Source of the DNA: Streptomyces hundungensis
GTDB taxonomy: Bacteria > Actinomycetota > Actinomycetes > Streptomycetales > Streptomycetaceae
Assembly: GCF_003627815.1 (NCBI RefSeq)
Contig: NZ_CP032698.1
Coordinates: 558,001-622,000 of the forward strand
Reading direction: 5' to 3'
Length of the DNA: 64,000 nucleotides
Shown: positions 1-8,615 of the stretch, piece after piece
Layout of the letters: every line of letters begins with the position of its first letter
Position numbering within the stretch: position 1 is the stretch's first letter
Translations under genes and position numbers: made by a program
Notes under the pieces: model-generated
Told to the model about the DNA's origin: nothing
Seen by the model: only the letters and a program-made list of their open reading frames with translations
Databases searched by the model: none

Positions 1-344
1 TGGTTGCGCTGGACATCAGTGCGTTACCAGGCGCCCGAACATGATCAGTCTTCCCAAGGCAGCCGCCGAAACACGGGCACTCCCCCGCTCGCGAAAAGCA
101 ATTCACCCCCACGAGGGGAGGGCAGCTACTCCCCGCGGTGCACAAGGTGTGGCTAAGGGTTGCTTATTGCAGAAGATCCGCTTCGGGCAGGCCAGATCGG
201 TGTCTGGGCCGCTGTTTCACCGGGCCAGGGCGAGGTCGTGCACGGCGACGATGGCCTCGCCGGTCATGACCTCGCCCTCGAGCGCGTCGCCGCACTGCGG
301 CCCGCGGACCACGACGAAGTCGCCCCTCTGCTGGACCAGTTGAC
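1..344. other. Left-edge stretch, no supported gene
   Basis: This stretch lies downstream of the minus-strand phospholipase gene. Short open frames exist on both strands, but none has a convincing ribosome binding site or recognisable domain. The part from about 217 to 340 is open on both strands and could be a decayed gene end. I cannot assign it. Confidence 0.5.
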
Positions 345-1532
345 CTACAGGAACCGCCGGATGGGAAGGACCGCGGCCTCCCGTGCGCGTTGCAGTGCGG
401 CGCGATGCTTCCACCGGGCCTCGTCGATGGCTGTGCTGCGTTCGAGGTCGGCGTCGAAGTCCTGGTCCAGGCCGGCGGTGAAATCCTCGTCGAGGACGGC
501 GAGCATGACTTCCTCGTCGTGGTCCATGGAGCGCCTGTTGAAGTTGGTCGACCCGATCAGGGACGCCACCCCGTCCACAGTGATGATCTTGGCGTGCATC
601 ATGGTCGGTTGGTATTGGAAGATCGATATGCCGGCTTCCAGTAGCTTCGTGTAGTGGTGCTGGCCGGCGAGTTGGCAGGCGCGCTGATCGGTGTGCGGGC
701 CGGGCAGCACGATCTCGACCGTCACTCCCCGGCGCGCAGTCGCACAGAGCAGGTCGACGAAGTAGGTGTCCGGGGCGAAGTAGGCGGTGGCCAGGCGGAA
801 GCGGCGCTCGGCGGAGGTGAGCATGACGCGCATGAGGGTCTGCATGTCCTGCCAGCCAAAGCTGGCGGAGCCCCGTACCACCTGCACGATCGACGTACCG
901 GGCTGGGCATGTTCGATGAAACGGTCTCGCTCGTCGTAGAGGTCGTCGTGACATTCTGCCCAGTTCTGCGCGAAGGCCGCCGCGATGCCGTCCACGGCTG
1001 GTCCCCGTACTTTGACGTGGGTGTCGCGCCACTCGTCGGGGTTGCGGGCATTGCCACACCATTCCTGGGCGATGCCGACGCCGCCGGTGAAGGCGGTGTG
1101 CTCGTCGACGATCAGTGCTTTACGGTGACAGCGGTGGTTCTGCTTGAGCGGGGAAAGCCACAGCGGCTTGCGAAACCAGGCGACATGCACGCCGGCGGCG
1201 TCCATCTCGTCCAGTAGTTGCTGTTCGATCTCCTTGGCACCGAACCCGTCCAACAGCAGCCGTACGCGTACCCCGGCTCGGGCCCGCTCGGCGAGAGCGG
1301 CGGCGAAGTCCCGGGCTATCTGCCCCCGCCAGTACACGAACGTCATCATGTCGACGGTGTGTTCGGCGCCTCGGACGGCCTCCAGCATGGCCGGGAAGAT
1401 CGCGTCCCCGTTGCGCAGCGCTACGAGTTCGTTTCCTTCTGTGGCAGCCACGCCGATCAGGCGCTCCAGTCGGCGGCGCAGCCGTTGAATCTCGGCCGGA
1501 ACAGCATCGGAGCGTATGTCGATCGCAGTCAC
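345..1532 (-). CDS. Phospholipase D / cardiolipin synthase-like protein
   Basis: The 395-residue protein carries two phospholipase D motifs. The first is HRKALIVD, followed by a GGVGIAQEW stretch, in the N-terminal half. The second is HAKIITVD, followed by GSTNFNRRS, in the C-terminal half. Two HxKxxxxD motifs in one chain fit a full PLD-superfamily enzyme that uses two catalytic His residues to transfer phosphatidyl groups. Cardiolipin synthase is the best-known bacterial role, acting at the membrane. There are no N-terminal transmembrane helices, unlike classical Cls, so this may be a soluble or peripheral relative. The start is a GTG preceded by GAGGAAA. It stands alone. The substrate is inferred. 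Confidence 0.85.
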   Translation of the reverse strand: MTAIDIRSDAVPAEIQRLRRRLERLIGVAATEGNELVALRNGDAIFPAMLEAVRGAEHTVDMMTFVYWRGQIARDFAAALAERARAGVRVRLLLDGFGAKEIEQQLLDEMDAAGVHVAWFRKPLWLSPLKQNHRCHRKALIVDEHTAFTGGVGIAQEWCGNARNPDEWRDTHVKVRGPAVDGIAAAFAQNWAECHDDLYDERDRFIEHAQPGTSIVQVVRGSASFGWQDMQTLMRVMLTSAERRFRLATAYFAPDTYFVDLLCATARRGVTVEIVLPGPHTDQRACQLAGQHHYTKLLEAGISIFQYQPTMMHAKIITVDGVASLIGSTNFNRRSMDHDEEVMLAVLDEDFTAGLDQDFDADLERSTAIDEARWKHRAALQRAREAAVLPIRRFL

Positions 1533-2011
1533 TGTTCTTTTCCTCAGCAGGGTCTGTCGGCGAACTCGTCGGGCGGCTAGGTGGGTGGCAGCACGTTATC
1601 CAATGCGCCGGCTCGCGCCGTACGCCTTACTCTCACGTGCCGAGGATGTCTTGGGCAGCGCTGAGGTTACAGCGACCCTGGTTGGGGCGCCGACAGGCCA
1701 TGTCCGCATCGATCACTACAGCGCCGTGTACCTGGCCGCCGCGGGCCACCCCGTCCCTCGAAGAGCGATGCGGGCTGCCCGGTGCCATGACGGAGCAAGC
1801 CGCGGTGCTGACCTCGGAGCTGCCAGACCCGACGACCGGACTGGCCACCAGTCAAGGCAACGACCGTTGCAGCATTCCTTATCCGGAATGAATGCCACCG
1901 CGTGATCCCGTGGATTGCGGGGGTAGCGGAAGGTGCATGGTGGCCGCTGGGGCCACACACGCATCACACGTGGCACCCGCGGGTGCCCGTCAACGGGAGG
2001 GGTGTTCGCGA
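1533..2011. other. Intergenic stretch, divergent promoters expected
   Basis: About 480 bases lie between the leftward phospholipase gene and the rightward lipoprotein gene. Small open frames overlap each other on both strands and have no family resemblance. I see no RNA gene or repeat. It presumably carries both promoters, but I cannot place them. Confidence 0.5.
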
Positions 2012-2740
2012 ATGCGCGGCACACGCACGTCTGTAGCAGCGGCGACCCTGGGGTTCTTGTGCCTGGCGGGAACCACCGCCTGTGGCGGGGACGACGACGA
2101 GGCCTTCAAGGGGCAGAGCGCCGACCAGATCGCGGCGAAGGCGGTCGAAGCCACCCGCCAGGCCGAATCCATGCACATCAAGGGCAATATCACCCAGTCC
2201 GGCGGGCAGAAGGTGGCCATCGATCTCGCCGTCGACAGCCAGAAGAACTGTCAGGGCACCGTCACCAACGCCCAGGCAGTAACCGACGTCCGGCACAAGG
2301 ACGCAACGCTCTACCTCAAGGGCAACACCGCCTACTGGCAAGCCAGCCTCAAACAGCAGCCGCAGGCAGAGAAGACGGTGCCGAAGCTCGCCGACAAGTG
2401 GGTGCGCATGCCTGCCAACGATGACCAACTGACCGGGCTGTGCGACAAGCAGGGCCTGCTGGCGGCGATGGACGAAGACAAGTCCGAGCGTGAGGGGATG
2501 TCCCGCGGCGACTCCACCACCATCGAGGGCAAGAAGGCGCTGGAACTGACGAAGCAGAAGGACGGCAAGACCCAGTCACTGTTCGTCGCCACCGAAGGCA
2601 AACCCTTCATCCTCAAGGCCACCACCTCCGGCGCCTCCCCCGAGACCACCCTCTTCACCGACTACAACAAGCCCGTCAATCCCCCGCAGCCCCCCGCCGA
2701 CCAGACCGTCGACCTCAAGCAACTCGCGACACAGAAGTAA
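2012..2740 (+). CDS. Secreted lipoprotein, LppX/LprAFG-like
   Basis: The 242-residue product has a basic N-terminus, a hydrophobic stretch and a lipobox-like TTAC followed by GGDDDE, which predicts lipidation at Cys near residue 24. The mature part is hydrophilic, with repeated beta-type segments and phrases such as VEATRQAESMHIKG and a YLKGNTAYW region. It resembles actinobacterial LppX/LprAFG-type lipoproteins, some of which bind lipids; here the ligand is unknown. The ATG at 2012 was chosen over an upstream in-frame ATG at 1892 because it directly precedes the signal peptide and follows CGGGAGGGG. The gene converges with the lipid-oxidation island. Confidence 0.75.
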   Translation: MRGTRTSVAAATLGFLCLAGTTACGGDDDEAFKGQSADQIAAKAVEATRQAESMHIKGNITQSGGQKVAIDLAVDSQKNCQGTVTNAQAVTDVRHKDATLYLKGNTAYWQASLKQQPQAEKTVPKLADKWVRMPANDDQLTGLCDKQGLLAAMDEDKSEREGMSRGDSTTIEGKKALELTKQKDGKTQSLFVATEGKPFILKATTSGASPETTLFTDYNKPVNPPQPPADQTVDLKQLATQK

Positions 2741-2773
2741 CCCACCCACCCCGCTCCCCTGCCGTCAAGGCAC

Positions 2774-2834
2774 CTTCCGGCCGCGATCGATGTCCCCCTC
2801 CATCACACCGAGGATCATCAATCGCGGCTGGAAG
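2774..2834. terminator. Hairpin between convergent genes
   Basis: Two 19-base arms at 2774-2792 and 2816-2834 are complementary at 17 of 19 positions; the other two are a G-U pair and a C-A mismatch on each strand. The loop is 23 bases. It lies between the convergent lipoprotein and ketosynthase genes, so a two-way terminator is likely. There is no clear T tract. Confidence 0.6.
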
Positions 2835-2988
2835 CCACCAAGACTCGCCAACTAGCGGGCCCCCGACGGCAGATGGCGTTTCGGTAAGGCCAGGAAGCCT
2901 GGGGAGGTCGACGGGCCTCGTATGGTGTCCACAGATCTGCCACGGTTCACAAGGAGCAAACGGCGGGACGCCATAATGCGCGGCGCCC

Positions 2989-4242
2989 TCAGGGGGCCGT
3001 CGTGAAGGCGAGTACGGCGTTCTGGCCACCGAAGCCCAAGGAGTTGCTGACGGCGGCTTCCATTCGCAGTGGGCGGGGCACCTTGGCGACCACATCCAGG
3101 TCCAGCGTCGGATCGAGGGTGTCGAGGTTGGCGGTGGGTGGAATCAGCTGGTGTTGCAGGGTGAGCACGGTGCACGCCGCTTCGATGGCACCCGCGCCGC
3201 CGATGGCATGTCCGATGGTGCTTTTGACGGCGGTGACGGGCGGAGGCCGCCGGAAGACCTGGTGCAGCGCGTTGTGCTCGGCTGCGTCTCCTTGCGGGGT
3301 GGCGGTGCCGTGTGCGTTGACATGGTCGATGTCTTGCGGGGTCAGGCCGGCGTCCGAGAGAGCGGCGCGCATAGCCCTGGCGGCGGCGTCGCCGTCGGGC
3401 TGCGGGGCGGTGAAGTGGTGGGCGTCGCAGGAGGCTCCGTAACCCGCGAGCAAGGCTTGGGGGCGGGCGCGCCGCGCCCGGGCATCCTTGATGCGTTCCA
3501 GGACGAGGACGGCCGCTCCCTCGCCGAGGACGAAGCCGTCGCGGTCCCGGTCGAACGGGCGGGAGGCGGTCGCGGGACTGTCCGCGCGGCGCGAGAGAGC
3601 GCGCATCTGGGCGAAGCAGGCTGCGGTCATGCGCAGGCGTGCCGACTCGCTGCCGCCGGCCAGGACCACGTCGCAGCTGCCGGAGAGCAGCCAGTCACGT
3701 CCCATTCCGATCGCGCTGGCGCCGGAGGCACAGGCGGCGCTGACCACCAGGTTGGGCCCTTGCGCACCGAGATCGAGGGCGATCTCTGCGGCGGCCATGT
3801 TCGGCAGGCTGCGGGGAAGGGCCAGGGGTGAGAGGCGTTCGGGAAGGTGGGCTCCGAGCCGGTCGAACTCGGCCTGCCAGTTCTGTATGGAACCCATGCC
3901 GACACCCATCACCACGCCGATACGGGCCCCGTCCCAGCCGTTGGGCATCAGGCCCGCGTCGGAAACCGCCTCCCGGGCGGCGAGCAGCGCGAAAATCGTG
4001 AAGCGGTCGAGGCGTCGGGCGAGTCGGTGACCGAGCAGACCGGCCGCGTCGAGGCCGGGCACCTGGCAGGAGAAGGCCACGGGCAATCCGCTGAGGTCGG
4101 GGTCGGTGGTCGCCGTGGACAGTCCGGCCTTGAGGCCCGCCCACGCAGTCTCTCTGCCAATGCCAGCGGGGGTGACGAGTCCCAGTCCGGTGACGGCCAC
4201 GGGGGCGCGCCGCGCGGGGCCATGTGCTGTCACGAGGTGCAT
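2989..4242 (-). CDS. Beta-ketoacyl-ACP synthase (FabF-like)
   Basis: The 417-residue protein is a complete KAS I/II condensing enzyme. It has VAVTGLGLVTPAG at the N-terminus, the nucleophile in SAACASGASA, the two histidines in VNAHGTATPQGD and KSTIGHAIGGAGA, and the C-terminal SNSLGFGGQNAVL glycine loop. It elongates an ACP-bound acyl chain with malonyl-ACP in the cytosol. The ATG at 4242 is the first plausible start, although no strong ribosome binding site precedes it; the open frame continues far upstream without family similarity. It is transcribed with the PlsC-type gene 107 bases upstream. Its place beside desaturase, lipase and oxygenase genes suggests supply of a dedicated acyl chain, which is inference. 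Confidence 0.88.
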   Translation of the reverse strand: MHLVTAHGPARRAPVAVTGLGLVTPAGIGRETAWAGLKAGLSTATTDPDLSGLPVAFSCQVPGLDAAGLLGHRLARRLDRFTIFALLAAREAVSDAGLMPNGWDGARIGVVMGVGMGSIQNWQAEFDRLGAHLPERLSPLALPRSLPNMAAAEIALDLGAQGPNLVVSAACASGASAIGMGRDWLLSGSCDVVLAGGSESARLRMTAACFAQMRALSRRADSPATASRPFDRDRDGFVLGEGAAVLVLERIKDARARRARPQALLAGYGASCDAHHFTAPQPDGDAAARAMRAALSDAGLTPQDIDHVNAHGTATPQGDAAEHNALHQVFRRPPPVTAVKSTIGHAIGGAGAIEAACTVLTLQHQLIPPTANLDTLDPTLDLDVVAKVPRPLRMEAAVSNSLGFGGQNAVLAFTTAP

Positions 4243-4349
4243 GGGGTCATTGTCCGGGCAGGGGCAGGGGCAGCGAGGACACCGCAACTCGTTCGGCTCA
4301 GGCGGCGGGAGCCGCACCACCCGTACGAGGGAAAGGTGGTGCCCCCTCA

Positions 4350-5036
4350 TCAGCCCTGGTCGTGCGGGGCCGGGTCTTCGCTCGGCAGCCCGCCCCGGAG
4401 CCCGTGCACCGCGCGGGACCAGGTGACACCGAGTGCGGCCTCCAGTTGTTCCATCGGCTGGTCCGAGGCGTCGAGCCGAAGCCCCGGACCGATGTGCACA
4501 TGGACGCGCGGCCGGCGCACCGGCGCGGTGGCCCAGCCCGCCAGTTGCTTGGCCCGGCTCCCCGAAGCGACCTTGCGGGCACCCGCGTGCCCGATCGGGA
4601 TCACGGGCGCACCGATGGACAGCGCGAGCCGGACGACACCGGTCTTGAGAGGGCCGGGCGGCCGGTCGTGGGAGGTGTGATGGCGGGGCAGGCCCCCTTC
4701 GGGGTAGATGAGTACGCTGCGCCCCCCGGCGAGTGCCTCGGCGGCGTGGTGCAGGGCGTCCCCGGCGCGGCGGCTCCCCCTGTGCACCGGCACGTATCCC
4801 TCCCGGGTGAGGGCCCGTGACAGCAGAGGTACCCGCCATAGTCCGGCTGTGGCCAGCACGGCGGGCCGCAGGCCGAGTCGGTGCAGGGTGCCGATCAGCA
4901 GAACCGGGTCGAAGAACGAGGTGTGGTTGGCGGCGAGGACACACCCGCTGTCCGTGGCCCGGCTCAGGTGCTCGACACCGCTCACCGTCGTGTCGCTGAA
5001 AACGGGCACCAGGGATCCGGCCCATGCGGACAGCAT
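4350..5036 (-). CDS. 1-acyl-glycerol-3-phosphate acyltransferase family (PlsC-like)
   Basis: The 228-residue protein has the PlsC hallmarks: AANHTSFFDPVLL (the NHxxxxD catalytic motif) at about 36-48, an RG substrate-binding segment in VPVHRGS, and YPEGGLPRHH at about 112. PIGHAGARK follows as the last family block. It should transfer an acyl group from ACP or CoA to a lysophospholipid or similar acceptor at the inner membrane. The start at 5036 is preceded by AAGGAGG at good spacing. It is the first gene of a leftward pair with the ketosynthase and diverges from the P450 gene across 275 bases. Its real acceptor cannot be read from sequence. Confidence 0.85.
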   Translation of the reverse strand: MLSAWAGSLVPVFSDTTVSGVEHLSRATDSGCVLAANHTSFFDPVLLIGTLHRLGLRPAVLATAGLWRVPLLSRALTREGYVPVHRGSRRAGDALHHAAEALAGGRSVLIYPEGGLPRHHTSHDRPPGPLKTGVVRLALSIGAPVIPIGHAGARKVASGSRAKQLAGWATAPVRRPRVHVHIGPGLRLDASDQPMEQLEAALGVTWSRAVHGLRGGLPSEDPAPHDQG

Positions 5037-5311
5037 CCGGGCCCTCCTTTTCCGACGAATATGACGAACGTGCGGCGGGTCGCTGCAAGGGATGCGGCGG
5101 CAGGGCGGACGGCAGACCGAGTACTGCGCGCGGCGGGGGCCCGGATGGAGCCCCGCCCGCCAGGATGCGCTCGAATCCCGGCGGCCGCCAGGACCGGTTG
5201 GCGTGGATGGGCCCGGCCGCGCCACGATCCTCACACCGGCTCGGCTCGTTCGCACGGTGACACTGCCCCGGATGCCTGCCCGACGTGCGACGCCCGCCGT
5301 CCGGTGGGTCA

Positions 5312-6610
5312 ATGGCGGTCATGGACTTCCTCACCGCGTACGACGCGCTCCCGGAGGATGACGTCCCGCGGCGGGTGGCCCTGCTGCGGAAGAGCATGGC
5401 AGCCGACAAGGCAGCCCTGTTCACCGAACTGCGGGCACACCGGCCGGTGTTCAGCACCCCCGTGGGAGTGTTCGTCACCCGGCACCCAGACGTTCTGGAG
5501 GTGTTGTCGGCGCCCGAGACGTTCACCGTCGGCGTGTTCGGGCCGGTGTTGGAGGAGGTGCTCGGTGCACCCTTCGTCCTCGCCCGGGACGGCGCCGACC
5601 TGCACTGGCGTGAGCGCGGATACGGGCAGATGCTCCTGGCGGCCGAGGACGCGCCCCGGGTACGCGAGCTGACGGCGCGGGTCGCCGACGCCGTCCTGGA
5701 CGAGGCTCTCGCCCAAGCGGGCGACACCTTCGACCTGATCCAGGAGTACGCCCGTCGTGCCGCCGCCCAGGTGGCCATCTCCTACCTGGGCTTGGACGGC
5801 GTCGACGAGGGGGCCCTGCATTCCTGCACCCGCCGCATGCAGTGGGCGTTCGCCGTCAATCCCGACCGCGACCCGGCGATCCACGCGGCCGGGGTGGCAG
5901 CCGGGCGCGAGCTGCACGAGCGGGTGGACGAGGTGATCTCCCGGCGTCGGGCCGCGTCCGAGGACGGCGGCGACGGGTCCCCCGACGTCCTTGGCCGGAT
6001 GCTACGCATGCGGCTGCCCGCCGAGTACGGCTTCGACGACGAGCGGATCAACGCCAACCTGGCCGGCTATCTGACGGGTTATCAGCAGAACGCCACGCAG
6101 TGCACGGCCACCGCGCTCAAGGAGCTCGCGCTGCGCCCCGAGGCGCTGGCCGAGGCCGAGCGGGCGGCGGGCGCGGGCGACCCGGAGCGCTTCGACGCCC
6201 ATGTCTGGGAGGCGCTGCGGTTCCACCCGTTCGTGCCCGTCACGCCCCGGCTGTGCCTGCGCGACCATGTGCTGGCCGCCGGGACGCCGCGACAGACGGT
6301 GATCCCGGCCAAGAGTGTGGTGCTGGCCTGCTTCGCGTCCGCCATGTTCGACGAGGAGGTGCTGGACGCGCCCGGCGAGTTCCGCCCCGGCCGCCCGCCT
6401 GCGCACAACCTCGTCCTCGGGTACGGCGCCCATGACTGCCTCGGGAAGTACGCCGCCCAGGTGATCGTGCCGGAGCTGGTGCGACGGGTGCTGCTGCGTC
6501 CCGGTGTGCGTCCGCTACCCGGCGGTGAACGCGCCCTCGACTACGCGGGCACCCCGTTCCCGCAGCACTACCCGGTGAGTTCCGGCCGTCGGGCCGTACC
6601 CGCGGTCTGA
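5312..6610 (+). CDS. Cytochrome P450, atypical I-helix
   Basis: The 432-residue protein has a K-helix ExxR (Glu300-Arg303 in EALRFHP) and the haem-ligand loop LGYGAHDCLGKYAA with Cys376. The I-helix reads LTGYQQNATQC at about 254-264. The usual acidic residue and Thr of monooxygenases are replaced by Gln258-Gln259, followed by Asn260. Loss of this pair, with an I-helix Asn, is known from P450s that rearrange peroxides without O2 or reductase, such as CYP74 enzymes, prostacyclin synthase and the fungal Ppo P450 domain. It ends 39 bases before the cyclooxygenase-like gene, so they are probably cotranscribed. I propose it acts on that enzyme's hydroperoxide. ATG 5312 was chosen; ATG 5321 is also possible. 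Confidence 0.85.
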   Translation: MAVMDFLTAYDALPEDDVPRRVALLRKSMAADKAALFTELRAHRPVFSTPVGVFVTRHPDVLEVLSAPETFTVGVFGPVLEEVLGAPFVLARDGADLHWRERGYGQMLLAAEDAPRVRELTARVADAVLDEALAQAGDTFDLIQEYARRAAAQVAISYLGLDGVDEGALHSCTRRMQWAFAVNPDRDPAIHAAGVAAGRELHERVDEVISRRRAASEDGGDGSPDVLGRMLRMRLPAEYGFDDERINANLAGYLTGYQQNATQCTATALKELALRPEALAEAERAAGAGDPERFDAHVWEALRFHPFVPVTPRLCLRDHVLAAGTPRQTVIPAKSVVLACFASAMFDEEVLDAPGEFRPGRPPAHNLVLGYGAHDCLGKYAAQVIVPELVRRVLLRPGVRPLPGGERALDYAGTPFPQHYPVSSGRRAVPAV

Positions 6611-6649
6611 CCGCCGCCCACCGCACCGCCCCGCGCACCCGGAGGACCC

Positions 6650-8269
6650 ATGACCGCCACGTCTCGCGAGACCGAGGGCCGGACGGCGCCGCGCAAGGAA
6701 GCCCGAGACAGGTCCCGCGACGGCCGGCGCAACCGGTTCGAGACCCATCTGCTGACCCACTACCGTCCGGTGTGGCAGGCGGCCCAGCGCAGCAGGTGGC
6801 TGCACCGCAGGCTCAACTCGACCCTCACCGACCTGGCGGTCCTCAAAGCGCCACCGCGCCCGGAGCCGTTGAGCACGAAGAGCCCGTACACCTCCTGGGA
6901 CTCTCTCACCGACCGCTCCTGGGTGGGCCGCCACCTGCCGCCGACGGCCGGACCGCCCGGGAGCATGCCGCCCCCGCAGGAAGTCGCCGAGCTGTTCCGC
7001 CGCGAGGGCGAGGGGAAGTACTGCGCGCGTTCCACGGCGCTGCTGCCCGCGTTCGCGCAGTGGTTCACCGACGGCTTCCTGCGCGGACACGCCGCCACTG
7101 GCGACCCGCGCCGCACGGACTCCCCGCACACCCTGGACATGTGCCAGCTCTACGGCGACCGCGAGGAGGTCACCGCGTGCCTGCGTACCTTCGAGGGCGG
7201 CAGGCTGAAGAGCCGAATGATGGACGGAGCCGAGTTCCCGCCCGCGCTGTGCCGGGACGGCGAGATCCTCGACGAGTTCAAAGCCATCCGGCCGGTCCGC
7301 TTCGACGAGGTGCCCAAGGACTGCGTCGACACACTCTTCGCATGCGGCGGCGATCGTGTGCACGCGCACGTCGGCCCGATGGCGCTGAACGTCCTGTTCC
7401 TGCGCGAGCACAACCGGGTCGCCGGCCTCCTCGGCGCCGCTCACCCGGAGTGGGACGACGAGCGTGTCTTCCAGACCACCCGGAACACCCTGATCGTGAT
7501 GATGATCCGGGTGATGCTGGAGGAGTACATCAACCACATCACGCCGTACCACTTCGGCTTCGTCCTCGACCCGGTACGCGTCGACCGCGGAGTGTGGCAC
7601 CGGGAGAACTGGGCGACGATCGAGTTCAGCCTCGTCTACCGCTGGCACAGCCTGATCCCGTCCACCTACCGGATCGCGGGCCAGGACCTGCCGCTCGCCC
7701 GGACGATCGCCAACGGGCAGCTCGTCCTCGATCGCGGCCTCGGGCCGCTGTTCGACGATCTGTCACGACAACCCGCCGGTCTTTCGGGGTTGTTCAACAC
7801 CGACGAGCTCCTGCTGCCCATCGAGGCGCGCTCCGTCGCGGTCGGCCGGGAGCTGCGGCTGGCGTCGTACAACGACTACCGCGTCCACTACGGATTCCCG
7901 CCGGTCACCCATCCACGGCAGATCACCGGTGACTCCCGGGTCCAGGAGGCACTGCTCGACCTGTACGGCGGTGTCGACGGCATCGACCTGTACGTCGGTC
8001 TGTTCGCGGAGGAGCCGGAGCCCGGCGCCATCTTCGGCCGGCTCCTCGAACGGATCATCTCCGTCGACGCGTTCTCCGAGGCGTTGAACAACCCGCTTCT
8101 CGCGCCCCGCCTGTTCGCTCCCTCGACGTTCTCGCAGGAGGGCATTCAGGTGGTCCGGGAGACCAGGAGCTTCTCGGACCTGGTGCACCGCAACCTGCCG
8201 GAGGAGTCGGGACGTTACCTCGTGTCGCTGGGCAGCGCCGCGGGCGACACTCGGTCCCCGGCCCGCTGA
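6650..8269 (+). CDS. Cyclooxygenase-like haem dioxygenase
   Basis: The 539-residue protein aligns by eye with animal prostaglandin H synthase along most of its length: LFLREHNRVAGLL, HPEWDDERVFQTTRNTLI, EFSLVYRWHSLIPSTY and NPLLAPRLFAPSTF. Tyr330 and His333 in VYRWH match the radical Tyr385 and proximal haem ligand His388. Ser476 falls where the aspirin-target Ser530 lies. Gln137 matches distal Gln203, but Asp141 stands where distal His207 is expected. The EGF domain and membrane helices of the animal enzymes are absent. Family knowledge suggests radical dioxygenation of an unsaturated fatty acid; the lost distal His suggests weak peroxidase activity. GGAGG precedes the ATG. It is co-directional with the P450. 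Confidence 0.88.
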   Translation: MTATSRETEGRTAPRKEARDRSRDGRRNRFETHLLTHYRPVWQAAQRSRWLHRRLNSTLTDLAVLKAPPRPEPLSTKSPYTSWDSLTDRSWVGRHLPPTAGPPGSMPPPQEVAELFRREGEGKYCARSTALLPAFAQWFTDGFLRGHAATGDPRRTDSPHTLDMCQLYGDREEVTACLRTFEGGRLKSRMMDGAEFPPALCRDGEILDEFKAIRPVRFDEVPKDCVDTLFACGGDRVHAHVGPMALNVLFLREHNRVAGLLGAAHPEWDDERVFQTTRNTLIVMMIRVMLEEYINHITPYHFGFVLDPVRVDRGVWHRENWATIEFSLVYRWHSLIPSTYRIAGQDLPLARTIANGQLVLDRGLGPLFDDLSRQPAGLSGLFNTDELLLPIEARSVAVGRELRLASYNDYRVHYGFPPVTHPRQITGDSRVQEALLDLYGGVDGIDLYVGLFAEEPEPGAIFGRLLERIISVDAFSEALNNPLLAPRLFAPSTFSQEGIQVVRETRSFSDLVHRNLPEESGRYLVSLGSAAGDTRSPAR

Positions 8270-8322
8270 GCGGGGCGTCCCGCGGCGCGCCGCCACAGTG
8301 CCCCGTGGCCGCCCCGCGCGGT

Positions 8323-8580
8323 TCAGCCGCGGACGTGAACGAGCAACGCATCGGCGGCGGTGCGCAGTTGCTCCGCCGCCGTGACGCACGCGGCGGCCTG
8401 CTGCTCCAGGGCGGCCCGGCTCCACTCGGGCGCCGCCGGGCAGCCGCTGAGCGTGGCGGCGGTGGCGAGCAGCCGGCGCGCGTACTCCCCCATGAGGTCG
8501 GCGTCCTGCCGCAATGTACGTACCCTGCCGAGGAGTTCGTCGGAAGCGGAGGCGGCTGCTCGGGGGGACTCGGTCACCAT
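8323..8580 (-). CDS. Small helical protein, unknown function
   Basis: The 85-residue product is Ala/Leu-rich and predicted almost wholly helical, with heptad-like spacing (LLGRVRTLRQDADLMGEYARR). It has no signal peptide or transmembrane helix. The ATG at 8580 follows GGGAG. It lies 35 bases downstream of the lipase-fusion gene on the same strand, so the two are probably cotranscribed, and it converges with the cyclooxygenase-like gene. It could be a partner or scaffold for the lipase fusion; I recognise no family. Confidence 0.6.
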   Translation of the reverse strand: MVTESPRAAASASDELLGRVRTLRQDADLMGEYARRLLATAATLSGCPAAPEWSRAALEQQAAACVTAAEQLRTAADALLVHVRG

Positions 8581-8615
8581 GGCGGCTCCCACTCGGTTCG
8601 GTGCGGTACGGGACT

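Noticed and set aside
2989..5778. A single 929-residue protein covering the ketosynthase and acyltransferase region
   Set aside because: Only the first 1254 bases encode a ketosynthase. The upstream part of that frame is antisense-like, and the acyltransferase is read in another frame with its own ribosome binding site.
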